Positions 44,338-53,219 are shown, numbered from the stretch's first letter. The stretch is DNA of 64,000 nucleotides from Halosolutus gelatinilyticus (GCF_023028105.1 NZ_CP095491.1:2356001-2420000); one strand, 5' to 3'. Made by a program: numbers and translations. Notes: a model not told the origin generated them from the sequence alone.

Positions 44338-44895
44338 ATGGGGCTGACTCGATCGATCGTCACCGAAAAAGCCGCTGACTATCGAGCAGAAGAGCCGCTG
44401 TACCCCGTCGAGCAGGAGCAGATCGAAACCCTCCCGAAGGCCTTCGCGGCGGGCGAGTTCGGTTGGCGAGACGCCGAGTGGGTCGTCCAGTGGCACTACC
44501 GGCGGTTTCTCGGCGCGGTGCCGAACGACGAGCGTCGGGAACGCGAGAAGCGGTTCGGTCGGAACGACTTCACGGACGTCCGAGACGCGATCGTCGCGGT
44601 CGCGGGCGCGCCGGACCCGGCCGATCGGCTCGATCGGCTGACGGCTCTCGAGGGGGTCGACGTGCCGGTCGGCTCGGCGTTCCTGCAGTTTTCCGATCCC
44701 GAGGCGTGTCTCGCGGTCGGCGAGCGGGAGTGGTCGGCGCTTTGCGAGCACGGAGAACTGGCCGACCCCTATCCCGATCCGCCGTCGATCGCGGCCTACG
44801 AGTCGTACCTCGACGCCTGCCGATCGGCGTGCGGTCGCCTCGATTGCGACGCGTGGACGCTGTACCGGGCGCTCTGGCGGCTCTGGAAGGACTGA
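44338..44895 (+). CDS. conserved haloarchaeal hypothetical protein
   Basis: A 185-residue helical, Trp-rich protein (GEFGWRDAEWVVQWHYRRFL, FTDVRDAIVAVAGAPDPADR, CLAVGEREWSALCEHGELAD, WTLYRALWRLWKD at the end). No signal, membrane segment or metal site is evident, though it has paired Cys near the C-terminus. Function unknown. The 200 bases between it and the formate dehydrogenase start hold promoters but no gene. Confidence 0.7.
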   Translation: MGLTRSIVTEKAADYRAEEPLYPVEQEQIETLPKAFAAGEFGWRDAEWVVQWHYRRFLGAVPNDERREREKRFGRNDFTDVRDAIVAVAGAPDPADRLDRLTALEGVDVPVGSAFLQFSDPEACLAVGEREWSALCEHGELADPYPDPPSIAAYESYLDACRSACGRLDCDAWTLYRALWRLWKD

Positions 44896-44958
44896 GAATC
44901 CCGTGTAACCGGCACCGGTCGATCGCGGCGTCGGCCGCCATCGGACGGCGCGCCGGCA

Positions 44959-45261
44959 CTACCGAACCGACAATCCCGATCCGTCGCGCGACTCGGTGAA
45001 CTCGACCTCGACCTCGAGTTCGCGCTCGCGCTGGCTCGTGAACTCGATCTCGACCTCGATCGGATCGCGGTACTCGAAGGGGATTTCCCACTCGTCGCCC
45101 GCGATCGTCACCGACGTATCGGCCTCGATCTGATCGGCGAGATCACGGAGGAAGGCGGCCGTTTCCTGCCGGGAGAGGTACACCTCCCGTTCGAAGAAGC
45201 CGTCGGTGATCGTCCGGCGGTCGCGATCGCGGTCCTCCGGGAGCGTAACTCGATCGGACAT
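44959..45261 (-). CDS. amphi-Trp domain protein
   Basis: A 100-residue acidic protein: YLSRQETAAFLRDLADQIEA followed by GDEWEIPFEYRDPIEVEIEF and a Glu-rich beta strand end, which is the amphi-Trp domain pattern common in haloarchaea and in archaeal sulfur or molybdenum neighbourhoods. Function not established. A TATA-like TTTATGC (complement of 45287-45293) lies ~26 bases before the ATG at 45261, supporting this start and leaderless transcription. Confidence 0.82.
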   Translation of the reverse strand: MSDRVTLPEDRDRDRRTITDGFFEREVYLSRQETAAFLRDLADQIEADTSVTIAGDEWEIPFEYRDPIEVEIEFTSQRERELEVEVEFTESRDGSGLSVR

Positions 45262-45320
45262 GCCACTCGGTAGCACGCGTACGAGCATAAACCTGGACCA
45301 ACGTTCGTCGAATCCTGTAT

Positions 45321-45335
45321 GTACGGGGTCCGTAC
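45321..45335. promoter_or_regulatory. palindrome GTACGG-GGT-CCGTAC (possible operator)
   Basis: 6-base inverted arms 3 bases apart, lying between the divergent amphi-Trp and ArsR-type genes, ~40 bases upstream of the ArsR-type ATG. ArsR proteins usually bind such sites in their own promoters. Confidence 0.4.
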
Positions 45336-45375
45336 CTGCGAAATCCTTCTTGCGCCGGGCGCCCACTGTGTGCAC

Positions 45376-45672
45376 ATGTCACTGATCGAGGTGCTAGGGA
45401 ACGGGACGCGGCTCGAAATCCTTCGTGAACTCTCCCGCGGGCCGCGGTACGTCTCCGAACTCGCGGAGTCGACGGGGATGGACGGCGCGACCGCGGTTCA
45501 CCACCTCTCGACGCTCGAGGACGCCGACCTCGTCGAGTGGTACATGCGCGGCAACCGCAAGTACTACCGACTCACCAGGTCCCTCGAGTTGCGGATCGCG
45601 CCGCCGCCGGAGCGGACGTTCCTCCTCCAGGCCGATCCGATCGACGGAAGCGGCGACTCGGGAGAGTCGTGA
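45376..45672 (+). CDS. ArsR-type winged-helix regulator
   Basis: A 98-residue protein: SLIEVLGNGTRLEILRELSR, YVSELAESTGMDGATAVHHL and STLEDADLVEWYMRGNRKYY are the helix-turn-helix and wing. A start at 45319 would add residues that do not fit the fold, so the ATG at 45376 is used. Its own DNA-binding site may be the palindrome at 45321-45335. It lies divergent to the amphi-Trp gene. Ligand unknown; no paired Cys metal site is visible. Confidence 0.85.
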   Translation: MSLIEVLGNGTRLEILRELSRGPRYVSELAESTGMDGATAVHHLSTLEDADLVEWYMRGNRKYYRLTRSLELRIAPPPERTFLLQADPIDGSGDSGES

Positions 45673-45784
45673 GCGGGCGCTCGAGGCAGCCCGTCTCGGT
45701 GGATCGGACTAGTTATTTAAGGTATATGAGTTTGGTCGGGACAAATGTTTAACTAACTCTCTGATATTGCCCTGAACGTCATCG

Positions 45785-47422
45785 ATGATCGAGAATAAGG
45801 AGACGTTCATCTATTCGGAGCAGGATCGTACCGGCCGGCCGTTCCTCACGGACGAGAGAGCGCTCGATGAAATCCGGGCGCGAATTTGCGCCGGCGTTCG
45901 ATCGCTCGTCGCCGACGCGAACGCGGACGGCGTCGTCGTGGCGATGAGCGGCGGGATCGACTCGACCGTGACGGCGGCGCTGGCGGTCGAGGCGCTCGGC
46001 GTCGATCGCGTGCTCGGCCTCGGTCTCCCGTGTCACAAGGCCGAGCAGGCCGACGTGAGCGACGCTCGAACGATCGCCGCGGGATTGGGGATCGAGTTCG
46101 AAGAACTGCAGTTACGCCCGGTTTTCGAGGCGTTTCGGCGGACGATCGTCGACGAACTCGGGACCGAGGCGTCCGGGAACGAACGAGTGCGATCGGCGGG
46201 GGCGCCGATCGAGGTCGGGAACGCGGTCGCGCGATTGCGAATGTGCTGTGCGTACTACGCGGCGAACAGCCGATCCCGACTGGTACTCGGAACTGCGAAC
46301 CGATCGGAGCTGTTGCTCGGCTACTTCACGAAGTACGGGGACGGCGCCACCGACGCGTATCCGATCGGCGACCTGTACAAGGCCGAGGTTCGCGCGCTCG
46401 CCAACCACCTCGGGATTCCCCGTCGGATCGTTCACAAGGAGCCGACCGCGGGATTCTGGGCCGACCAGACCGACGCCGACGAACTGGGGACGGCGGAGGG
46501 GATCTTCGCCGGCATCGGAAACGCCGGCGCGGGGCTGGGCGCGTACTTCACTTTGCCGCGGATCTTCGGCGAGGGGTACGTCGGGCCCCTGTTCGACGCG
46601 AACTGGCGAGCGGCGTTCTTCTACACGGGCGTCCTCGCGATCGTCCTCGGCGTCGTGTACGTCGTCTTCGGCGACGCCGCAAAGAGCGCCGAAAAGCGGG
46701 AGTCGACGAAAGCCGGCGTGAGCTTCGAACGGTGGTGTTACATCGCCACCCGTTACGGCGCGGTCGTGCTCTCGGTGGCCTACGTCATGTCGTTCGGCCT
46801 CGAACTCGCGATGAACGGCTGGCTGGGAACCTACTATCGCGAGGCGTTCGGCCAGGGCGACATCGTCGTCGCGGCCACGTTCGCCGCGACGTTCTCCGTC
46901 GCGGCCGGATTCCTCCGTCCGATCGGCGGCTACGTCAGCGATCTCGTCGCGCGGAAGGAGCGGAACCTCCTCCCGTGGTTCGAGGGCCGCTATCGCGAGC
47001 AGTGGACCTTCGCGACGCTCGTGTTCGTCGTGCTCGCCATGCTCGGGATGACGGCCGCCGGGATGACCGGCAACGTCTACGCCGCCGTCGTCGCCGGGTT
47101 CCTCGTCGGCACGGGGTGTGCATTCGCCGAGGGCGCGATCTTCGCCCAGGTTCCCGCGATGTTCCCGAACGATTCGGGCGCGGTCGCCGGCGTCGTCGGC
47201 GGCATCGGCTCTTCCGGCGGGTCGATCTACCCGCTGCTCTTCGCCGCACCGTTTCTGCCGACCCTCCACGCGGGATACGCGGTCGTCGCGGTCACGATGA
47301 TCCCGATCCTGGCGGTGAGCGCCTGGGTGTTCCAACCCGACGTGGCCGAGGAGGCCACCACCGGCGGATGGCTCGTCGACGAACCGACGGGTCAGACGGC
47401 GACCGCCGTCGCGGACGATTAG
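45785..47422 (+). CDS. NAD synthetase-NarK nitrate transporter fusion
   Basis: A 545-residue single frame. Residues 1-~235 are NH3-dependent NAD+ synthetase (SGGIDSTVTAALA P-loop, LVLGTANRSELLLGYFTKYGDGATD, LYKAEVRALA). Residues ~236-545 are the C-terminal part of a NarK-type MFS nitrate/nitrite transporter (TAEGIFAGIGNAGAGLGAYF nitrate signature, FLRPIGGYVSDLVARKE, SGAVAGVVGGIGSSGGSIYP) with ~8 helices. The last ~30-40 residues of NadE and the first ~4 helices of NarK are missing. The join lies at DADELG/TAEGIF (~46490). This looks like a deletion that fused two neighbours. Activity of either half is doubtful. Confidence 0.85.
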   Translation: MIENKETFIYSEQDRTGRPFLTDERALDEIRARICAGVRSLVADANADGVVVAMSGGIDSTVTAALAVEALGVDRVLGLGLPCHKAEQADVSDARTIAAGLGIEFEELQLRPVFEAFRRTIVDELGTEASGNERVRSAGAPIEVGNAVARLRMCCAYYAANSRSRLVLGTANRSELLLGYFTKYGDGATDAYPIGDLYKAEVRALANHLGIPRRIVHKEPTAGFWADQTDADELGTAEGIFAGIGNAGAGLGAYFTLPRIFGEGYVGPLFDANWRAAFFYTGVLAIVLGVVYVVFGDAAKSAEKRESTKAGVSFERWCYIATRYGAVVLSVAYVMSFGLELAMNGWLGTYYREAFGQGDIVVAATFAATFSVAAGFLRPIGGYVSDLVARKERNLLPWFEGRYREQWTFATLVFVVLAMLGMTAAGMTGNVYAAVVAGFLVGTGCAFAEGAIFAQVPAMFPNDSGAVAGVVGGIGSSGGSIYPLLFAAPFLPTLHAGYAVVAVTMIPILAVSAWVFQPDVAEEATTGGWLVDEPTGQTATAVADD

Positions 47423-47565
47423 CCGGCCCCGTCGACGAGTCGGCCGGCGATCGGTCCGGCTACTCGTCGACGGAGCCGAAACGGATCTCGATTGCGCGCC
47501 GGTCGTCGCTCGCCGGGACGATCGCGTGTATAGTTTTCCACCGGAATTCTCTATCTGACATGATA

Positions 47566-47574
47566 GTTATATGG
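47566..47574 (+). promoter_or_regulatory. TATA element for the exchanger gene
   Basis: GTTATATGG centres ~27 bases before the ATG at 47598, as expected for a leaderless archaeal transcript. It decides the start among three in-frame ATGs (47571, 47586, 47598). Confidence 0.45.
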
Positions 47575-47597
47575 TGGCATTCAACATGGTATGGCCC

Positions 47598-48701
47598 ATG
47601 ATCGAGGACCTCGTCGAGGGTGCTATCGAGGGACAGGGGACGTGGCTCGCGTACGCCGTTCTCGTCGGCGGTGCGATCGTGCTCACCTACAGCGTCGAGA
47701 AACTAATCAGTTATCTTACCAGAACGGCGATCGGTCTCGGCGTCTCGATCTTCGCGCTCGCGCTCGTCCTGACGGGGTTCGAGTTCGACGACACCGCCGT
47801 CGCGCTGGTGTTCGGGGCGGGCGGACTCGAAGGGGTCGCGCTCGGGACCGCGCTCGGGACCGCACTCGCGATCACCGGCATCCCCCTGGCCGTCGCGGCG
47901 ATCGTCCGGCCGTTTCCCGTCGACGTTCCGCGCGATTATCTGCTGCTGTTCGTGCTCTCCCCGTTCGTCCTCGTCCCCTTCGTCCTCGCTGGGACGCTCA
48001 CCGCCGTCCACGGTGCCCTCCTCGTCGGAATGTTCTTCGTTCTCCTCGGCTACATCGTCGTCCGGGAGGTCCAGCGTGACGTCCCCGTGTTCCGGGATTC
48101 GGAGATCGCGGAGCGGATCGAGGCCGACGGGGGCGTCCCGCTCGAACGCCTGAGCCTCGCGGACGTCGATCGCGCCACGGTCCTCGAGGAGATCCCCGAG
48201 GATCGATTCGCCACGGAGTTCCGGTACGAGGGATTCTTCTGGCTCGGCCTGTCGCTGCTCGCGCTCGTCGGCGTCGTCCTGGGATCGACGCTGCTCGAGG
48301 TCGGGTCGGAGGTGATCGTCGAGTCCTGGGGGATCGAGGAGACGGTCTTCGGGGCGACCGTGCTCACGCTGTTTCTGACGTTCGAGAACCTCCTGTTGAC
48401 GATCGAACCCGTTCGAAGGGGGGTGCCGGAGATCGGCATCGGGCACGTCATCGGGAGCGTCATCTTCTCGGTGACGGCCAACGTGGGCGTGATCGCGTTC
48501 GTCGCCGACGTGACGATCCCGCGGGCCGTTCTCGCCTTCCACCTCCCCGCGGTGATCGTCCTGACCGCCGTCGCCGCGTACGCCATCTCCACCGGCCGCG
48601 TTCGACGCCGACACGGCTACGTCCTCGCCGGCCTGTACGTCGCCTATTGGCTTCTCGCGCTCCTCGTCTTCGGCGGCGTCCCGATTCCGGGTCCGCTCTG
48701 A
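47598..48701 (+). CDS. CaCA-type sodium/calcium exchanger family protein 1
   Basis: A 367-residue protein with about 10 helices in two inverted halves separated by a hydrophilic loop (DSEIAERIEADGGVPLERLS). Repeats: GAGGLEGVALGTALGTALAI in the first half and PEIGIGHVIGSVIFSVTANV in the second, at the places of the alpha motifs. The usual acidic residues of alpha-1 are changed, so cation choice is uncertain. A paralogue follows 57 bases downstream. Confidence 0.82.
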   Translation: MIEDLVEGAIEGQGTWLAYAVLVGGAIVLTYSVEKLISYLTRTAIGLGVSIFALALVLTGFEFDDTAVALVFGAGGLEGVALGTALGTALAITGIPLAVAAIVRPFPVDVPRDYLLLFVLSPFVLVPFVLAGTLTAVHGALLVGMFFVLLGYIVVREVQRDVPVFRDSEIAERIEADGGVPLERLSLADVDRATVLEEIPEDRFATEFRYEGFFWLGLSLLALVGVVLGSTLLEVGSEVIVESWGIEETVFGATVLTLFLTFENLLLTIEPVRRGVPEIGIGHVIGSVIFSVTANVGVIAFVADVTIPRAVLAFHLPAVIVLTAVAAYAISTGRVRRRHGYVLAGLYVAYWLLALLVFGGVPIPGPL

Positions 48702-48758
48702 TTGCGGACCGCGAACCGCGCCCGGAACTAAGTGCGCAGCCGTGGTGGCAGCGCTCGT

Positions 48759-49910
48759 ATGGCGCTCCCGGCTCCGGAACTCGTCGGCCTCGCCGTCCTG
48801 TTCCTGGCAGGCGTCTTGCTGGTGATCTGGTGCGTCGAGATCTTCATCGAGGCGGTCGCCCAGAGCGCCGTCTCGCTCGGCATCTCGGGGTTCTTTCTCG
48901 CCGTGATTCTCGCCGGCGTCGATCTCGAGAACGCGATTCTGGGCGTCACGGCGGCGTTCGTCGACCTTCCGGACCTCGCGCTCGGGACGGTGTTCGGCGA
49001 GTCGCTGTTCGTCCTCGCCGTCGCGGTCGGCATCGCGGGTCTGTTCGTCCCGTTTCGGATGGACATCCCCCGGATCTACCTGCTCCTGCTCGTCCTCGTA
49101 CCGCTGCCCGCGTTCGCGCTCGCCCTCGACGGGACGCTCGACTGGACCGACGGCGCGATCCTCACGGTCCTGTTCGTCCCCCTGCTCGCCGGCATCTTCT
49201 GGCGCGAGCGCCGATCGGAGACGACGTACCTCCTCTCCGGCGAGGTCGAGGAGGCCGTCGACCTCGACGCGGCGTCGACCGACGAATCCGAGGGGCCGAT
49301 CGAGAACGGCGGGGCGACTCCGGCGATCGATCCGAGCGAATGCGCCGGGTCTGGCGATGATGAAATTCCGGGGTCGACCGCTACGGACGATGCTCGGAAC
49401 GCCGACGACCGCCCGCTAGCGGATCTCGATCTGGACCTCGACGAGTTCGTCCCGGAACTCGAGGATCGAAGCGGGTACTTCTGTCTCGCCGTCGCGATGC
49501 TCGCGATCGTCGGGATGACGATCGGCTCGGGGATCACGGTGGTGAGCGCCGAAGGAATCTTCGTCGCGCTCGGCGTCTCGGGGCTCGCGTTCGGCGCGAC
49601 GGTCCTTTCGTTCATCGCCTCGATCGAAGAGCTGGCGCTCACCGTCGAACCGGTCCGACAGGACCGACCCCACCTCGCCGTCGGCAACGTCGTCGGCAGC
49701 ACGGCGTTCTACGTGACCGCGAACGTAGGGATCATCGCCCTGCTCAGCCCGATCGATACCGCCGGCGCGGTGATGACGGTCCACTGGCCGTTTCTCGCCG
49801 CCTGCCTACTCGTCGTCGGCGTCATGCTCGCCCGCGGTCGCGTCACGCGGTTCGGCGGGGCGATCCTCCTCGCGCTGTACGCAGGGTACTGGGTGGTCAA
49901 CTACGTCTAG
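48759..49910 (+). CDS. CaCA-type sodium/calcium exchanger family protein 2
   Basis: A 383-residue paralogue of the previous gene, with DLPDLALGTVFGESLFVLAV and RPHLAVGNVVGSTAFYVTAN alpha motifs. An ~85-residue acidic cytoplasmic loop in the middle (VDLDAASTDESEGPIENGGA...) could sense metal. The pair may form a heterodimer. Substrate unknown; Ca2+ is the usual family ion. The operon converges on the cupredoxin gene. Confidence 0.82.
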   Translation: MALPAPELVGLAVLFLAGVLLVIWCVEIFIEAVAQSAVSLGISGFFLAVILAGVDLENAILGVTAAFVDLPDLALGTVFGESLFVLAVAVGIAGLFVPFRMDIPRIYLLLLVLVPLPAFALALDGTLDWTDGAILTVLFVPLLAGIFWRERRSETTYLLSGEVEEAVDLDAASTDESEGPIENGGATPAIDPSECAGSGDDEIPGSTATDDARNADDRPLADLDLDLDEFVPELEDRSGYFCLAVAMLAIVGMTIGSGITVVSAEGIFVALGVSGLAFGATVLSFIASIEELALTVEPVRQDRPHLAVGNVVGSTAFYVTANVGIIALLSPIDTAGAVMTVHWPFLAACLLVVGVMLARGRVTRFGGAILLALYAGYWVVNYV

Positions 49911-49964
49911 GTATCGCGCTGAAGAAATCCGGGGCGCCGGACCGTTCGGCGACGGTGGAGGAGG

Positions 49965-51467
49965 TTAGCCGTCCTCGGTTTCGTTGCCCTCCTGGGCCGT
50001 CTCGTTTCCATCCTGATCCGTTTCGTTGCCGGCCGTCTCGTCGGCGGTATCCGGCATTCCGAGGTCGGTGTTATTCGCCTCGCCGTCGGCGTCGTCTCCC
50101 TCGCCGGCATCGTCCCCCCCGTCGTCGGCCGCCTCACTGATGGTGACCTCGCCGACCGCATTGAGCTGCGACTGGTCGAGATAGACACCCATGTTCTCGT
50201 TGGCGACGAACTCGACGGTCTGGGTCTCGTCCGCCTCGCTCGTGAAGTTCGATCGGACGTACGTGTTCCACTCGTTGGTATCGCCGTCGCTGGCGATCAC
50301 GAAGTTGTGCCCGGGGAGCGGCTCGAAGTACCGGTTCTCTTCCTCGGGCTGGTGTCGACCGATCGTGTTCTCCCACTCGACCGCGTAGCTCTCGCCCGCT
50401 TGGAGTTCGAGCGTCGGGTTCTCCTCGTCGGCGATGGCGTCTGGTTCCACGCCGATCCACTGTCCCTCTTCGAGGCTGAGCGAGAAGGTTTCGGTCGGCT
50501 CGCCCGGTTCGATCGCCGGCAGCGTGACGGTGAGTTCCTCGTCGCTGCCGTCGATCGTCACCTCCTCCCGGACGCGCTCGTGGCCGTACGTCCAGACTTC
50601 GACGGTGTAGTCGCCGTTCTCGAGCATGTCGAAGCGGGCGACGGCTGGTGGCTCCTCAGCCGCTGCCCCCTGGTCCTGTGCGCCGCCGCCGGCCGTTTCG
50701 TTTCCGCCGCCAGCTGTCTCGTTCCCGCCGCCAGCTGTCTCGTTCCCGCCGCCAGCTGTCTCGTTCCCGCCGCCAGCTGTCTCGTTCCCGCCGGCCGTTT
50801 CGTTCCCGCCGGCCGTTTCGTTCCCGCCGGCCGTTTCATTTCCATCGCCGCCGGGTTCCAATTCGCCGGTACCCCCTTCCGTCGGATCGGGTCGGGCGGC
50901 GATGTCGGAGAACGCGTGCGTGTCGTCGACGAACACCTCCGCTCCGAGGGGATTGCCCTCCTCGTCCTCGACCCGCACCCGGAGTTCGTGGACGTCCCCC
51001 GGATCGATCAGTTCTATCGGTCCGCGCATCTGGACCGGATGGGGCATGCAGTAGTATTGGGCTTCGTCCCCCTCCGGCGTGTACGTGAACGAGAGTGATT
51101 CACCCTGTTCGTTTATGAAGTCCGACGCTTCGATGGCCTCTCCCTCTTGGTTCGCGACGGTGAAGTTGTGATTCGCCCCGTCGCCGTTCGTCCAGATGAT
51201 CTCGTTCTCGACGCCTTCGACCAGGCGAAGCGTCGGGTTCGAGACCCCGTCGATCTCCGCCGGGGCGACGCCGACCCAGCCGCCGACGATGCCGAGCAGC
51301 GAGATCGTTCGACCCTCGACGTTGTTTTGGGCCGCCGGGAGGTCGAAATCGATTACGTCGCGATAGGCGCCCGCGGTGCCGGTCGCCGCCGTTCCGGCGA
51401 CAGCGGCCGTCCCCTTCAGCACGCCGCGGCGCGAGACGTCTTCACGTGAGCGTTGTTCGTTCGTCAT
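49965..51467 (-). CDS. Tat-exported cupredoxin with glycosylatable linker
   Basis: A 500-residue secreted protein. Tat signal (VSRRGVLKGTAAVAGTAATG, Arg-Arg at 13-14). Domain 1 (~35-155) is a type 1 copper cupredoxin with His100 (GANHNFTVAN), Cys140, His143 and Met147 (YYCMPHPVQM). A beta domain follows, then an (GGNETAG)8 linker (~205-255) with eight N-E-T sequons. Domain 2 (~330-455) repeats the cupredoxin fold (GQWIGVEPDAI, PGHNFVIASDGD) but lacks the Cys-His-Met loop. The C-terminus is Asp/Glu/NET-rich. Third gene of the operon with the PQQ enzyme, 36 bases after it; probable electron acceptor. Confidence 0.88.
   Translation of the reverse strand: MTNEQRSREDVSRRGVLKGTAAVAGTAATGTAGAYRDVIDFDLPAAQNNVEGRTISLLGIVGGWVGVAPAEIDGVSNPTLRLVEGVENEIIWTNGDGANHNFTVANQEGEAIEASDFINEQGESLSFTYTPEGDEAQYYCMPHPVQMRGPIELIDPGDVHELRVRVEDEEGNPLGAEVFVDDTHAFSDIAARPDPTEGGTGELEPGGDGNETAGGNETAGGNETAGGNETAGGGNETAGGGNETAGGGNETAGGGNETAGGGAQDQGAAAEEPPAVARFDMLENGDYTVEVWTYGHERVREEVTIDGSDEELTVTLPAIEPGEPTETFSLSLEEGQWIGVEPDAIADEENPTLELQAGESYAVEWENTIGRHQPEEENRYFEPLPGHNFVIASDGDTNEWNTYVRSNFTSEADETQTVEFVANENMGVYLDQSQLNAVGEVTISEAADDGGDDAGEGDDADGEANNTDLGMPDTADETAGNETDQDGNETAQEGNETEDG
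50689..50846 (-). repeat. tandem repeat encoding the NETAGG linker
   Basis: Four 21-base units (GGNETAG) and three 18-base units (GNETAG), nearly identical at the DNA level, lie within the cupredoxin gene. Recent unequal crossing-over is likely, so copy number may vary among strains. Confidence 0.85.
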
Positions 51468-51503
51468 TGGTGTATCGTGTGTGGTAAGGTGGTGCGTTGG
51501 TTG

Positions 51504-53213
51504 TCAGGCATCCATCGAGAACACGGCGAGCGTGTCGCCGCGGGTTCCCTGGCGGAGCCAGCCGCTGCCGCCGACCTGAACGGCGACGTACTGCTTCTCC
51601 TCGCCGGAGTCGTACCAGCTCATCGGCGAGGCGCTGATCGGCACGTCGAAGTCATACTCCCAGAGACGGGCGCCGTTCTCGCCGTTGTAGGCGACGAGGT
51701 TGCCGTTCTGGGTGCCGTTGAAGACGAGCCCCGTGGCGGTCGACATCGAGCCGCCCCACATGTAGAACTCGTCCTCGCTCCGGATCCAGTCGGTCCAGAT
51801 CCGCTCGCCCGTCGACGGATCGACCGCGGCGAAGGCGGTGATGTTTCCGTTCCACTCGTCGGGCATCTCCGAGGCCGGATCGTCGAGTCCGCCGCCCCAG
51901 TAGGGGTTCCCTTCGCTGTACTCCTCGTAGCGCCAGTAGAGATCCTGCGGGAAGTTCTGGTGGACGACGTTCACATACCCCGTCTCGGGGTTGTACGACG
52001 GCGGCTGCCAGTCGTTGCCGCCCGGTGCGCCCGGGACGAACGGGAGCCGCTCGTCCTCGCTGATGTGGGGGATCATCTCCCACATATTGATGTGCTGGCA
52101 GATCTCCTCGCTGCGCTCGTGGAGCTGTCCCGACTCGGCGTCCATCATGTACACCCAGCCGGTCTTGTCCGAGCCCACGACCATATTCATGGAGCCGTTC
52201 TCCGTTTCCACGTCGCGCAGCAACACCCGCGGCGCGACCGCGTCGTAGTCCCAGACGTCCTGCGGGCTGCTCTGGAAGCCCCACAGGTGCTCGCCGCTCT
52301 CCATGTCCAGTGCGATCGTCCCGCAGGTCGGGAAGTTCGGACCCGGTCGCACGGTCCCGTCGAAGTCCGGTCCGGGGTTGGCAACCGCCGTGTAGAGGAC
52401 GCCCTCCTCCTCGTCGATCGTCGGGGTCATCCAGGTCGTCCCGCAGCCGTGCTCGCGGCTCTCGCCGATCCACTCGTTCTCCGGGAGCATGTCGGTCTGC
52501 CACTGGATGTCGCCGCTCTCCGCGTCGATCGCGGCCTCGAATCCCAGGACGCCGTACTCGCCGCCAGCGCTGCCGGTGTAGATCGTCCCGTCGTGGATCA
52601 CGGGCGCCCACGTCGCGGAGTATCCGACCTCGTGGTCCGCGGTGCTGGTGTACCACTCCTCCTCGCCGGTGTACCGGTTCAGCGCGACGACGCCCGAGTC
52701 GAGCGTCGTCATGTACACCTTGTCGCCCCAGACGGCTGCGCCGCGGTTGTTGTCGTCGCAGCAGAGTTCGACCCCGATCGGGACCGCGTAGGTGTAGCTC
52801 CACAGCACCTCTCCTTCGCGGGGATCGATCGCCTTCATGTGGTTGGGCCCGTTGGTCTGGTACATCACCGGCGGATCGCCCGGGACCACGATCGGCGTCC
52901 CCTCCATGCTCGACCCCGTGCCGACGGACATCTCGTACTCGAGTTCGAGGTCGGAGACGTTGTCGGGCGTGATGGTGTCGGCCGGCGTCGCCCGGTGCTG
53001 TTCGTAGTTCCCGCCGTACATCAACCAGGACTCGGGATCGTCCCCCGTGTTGCTCAGCATCTCCTGGTCGACGTCGCCCTCAGGAATGCGATCGGTGTCG
53101 TGCTGTTCCGTCACGGAGTTCTCCGGGCCCCCTTCCAGCGTGTAGCCGTCGTCGGTCTGTACCAGTTCGATGTCTCGTGCGGCCTGGACGGCCCTGTCGT
53201 TGCGAAGTGCCAT
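51504..53213 (-). CDS. PQQ-dependent alcohol dehydrogenase, XoxF/ExaF-like (lanthanide-type motif)
   Basis: A 569-residue eight-bladed propeller quinoprotein that should oxidise a primary alcohol to an aldehyde. Visible: SWLMYGGNYEQHRATPADTI start blade; adjacent Cys151-Cys152 (VELCCDDNNRGAAV), which form the ring disulfide over PQQ; Glu219 (SAGGEYGV) and Asn279 (VANPGPD) metal ligands; Trp261 in GTTWMTP, which stacks on PQQ; and Asp322-Tyr-Asp324 (DVWDYDAVAP). Asp322 is the catalytic base. The second Asp marks lanthanide-type enzymes; calcium-type MxaF has Ala there. No Sec or Tat signal is seen. Second gene of a three-gene operon. Confidence 0.93.
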   Translation of the reverse strand: MALRNDRAVQAARDIELVQTDDGYTLEGGPENSVTEQHDTDRIPEGDVDQEMLSNTGDDPESWLMYGGNYEQHRATPADTITPDNVSDLELEYEMSVGTGSSMEGTPIVVPGDPPVMYQTNGPNHMKAIDPREGEVLWSYTYAVPIGVELCCDDNNRGAAVWGDKVYMTTLDSGVVALNRYTGEEEWYTSTADHEVGYSATWAPVIHDGTIYTGSAGGEYGVLGFEAAIDAESGDIQWQTDMLPENEWIGESREHGCGTTWMTPTIDEEEGVLYTAVANPGPDFDGTVRPGPNFPTCGTIALDMESGEHLWGFQSSPQDVWDYDAVAPRVLLRDVETENGSMNMVVGSDKTGWVYMMDAESGQLHERSEEICQHINMWEMIPHISEDERLPFVPGAPGGNDWQPPSYNPETGYVNVVHQNFPQDLYWRYEEYSEGNPYWGGGLDDPASEMPDEWNGNITAFAAVDPSTGERIWTDWIRSEDEFYMWGGSMSTATGLVFNGTQNGNLVAYNGENGARLWEYDFDVPISASPMSWYDSGEEKQYVAVQVGGSGWLRQGTRGDTLAVFSMDA

Positions 53214-53219
53214 GTCTGA

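Noticed and set aside
50689-50846. CRISPR-like array
   Set aside because: The repeats are contiguous 18- and 21-base codon repeats in frame inside a gene, with no spacers.
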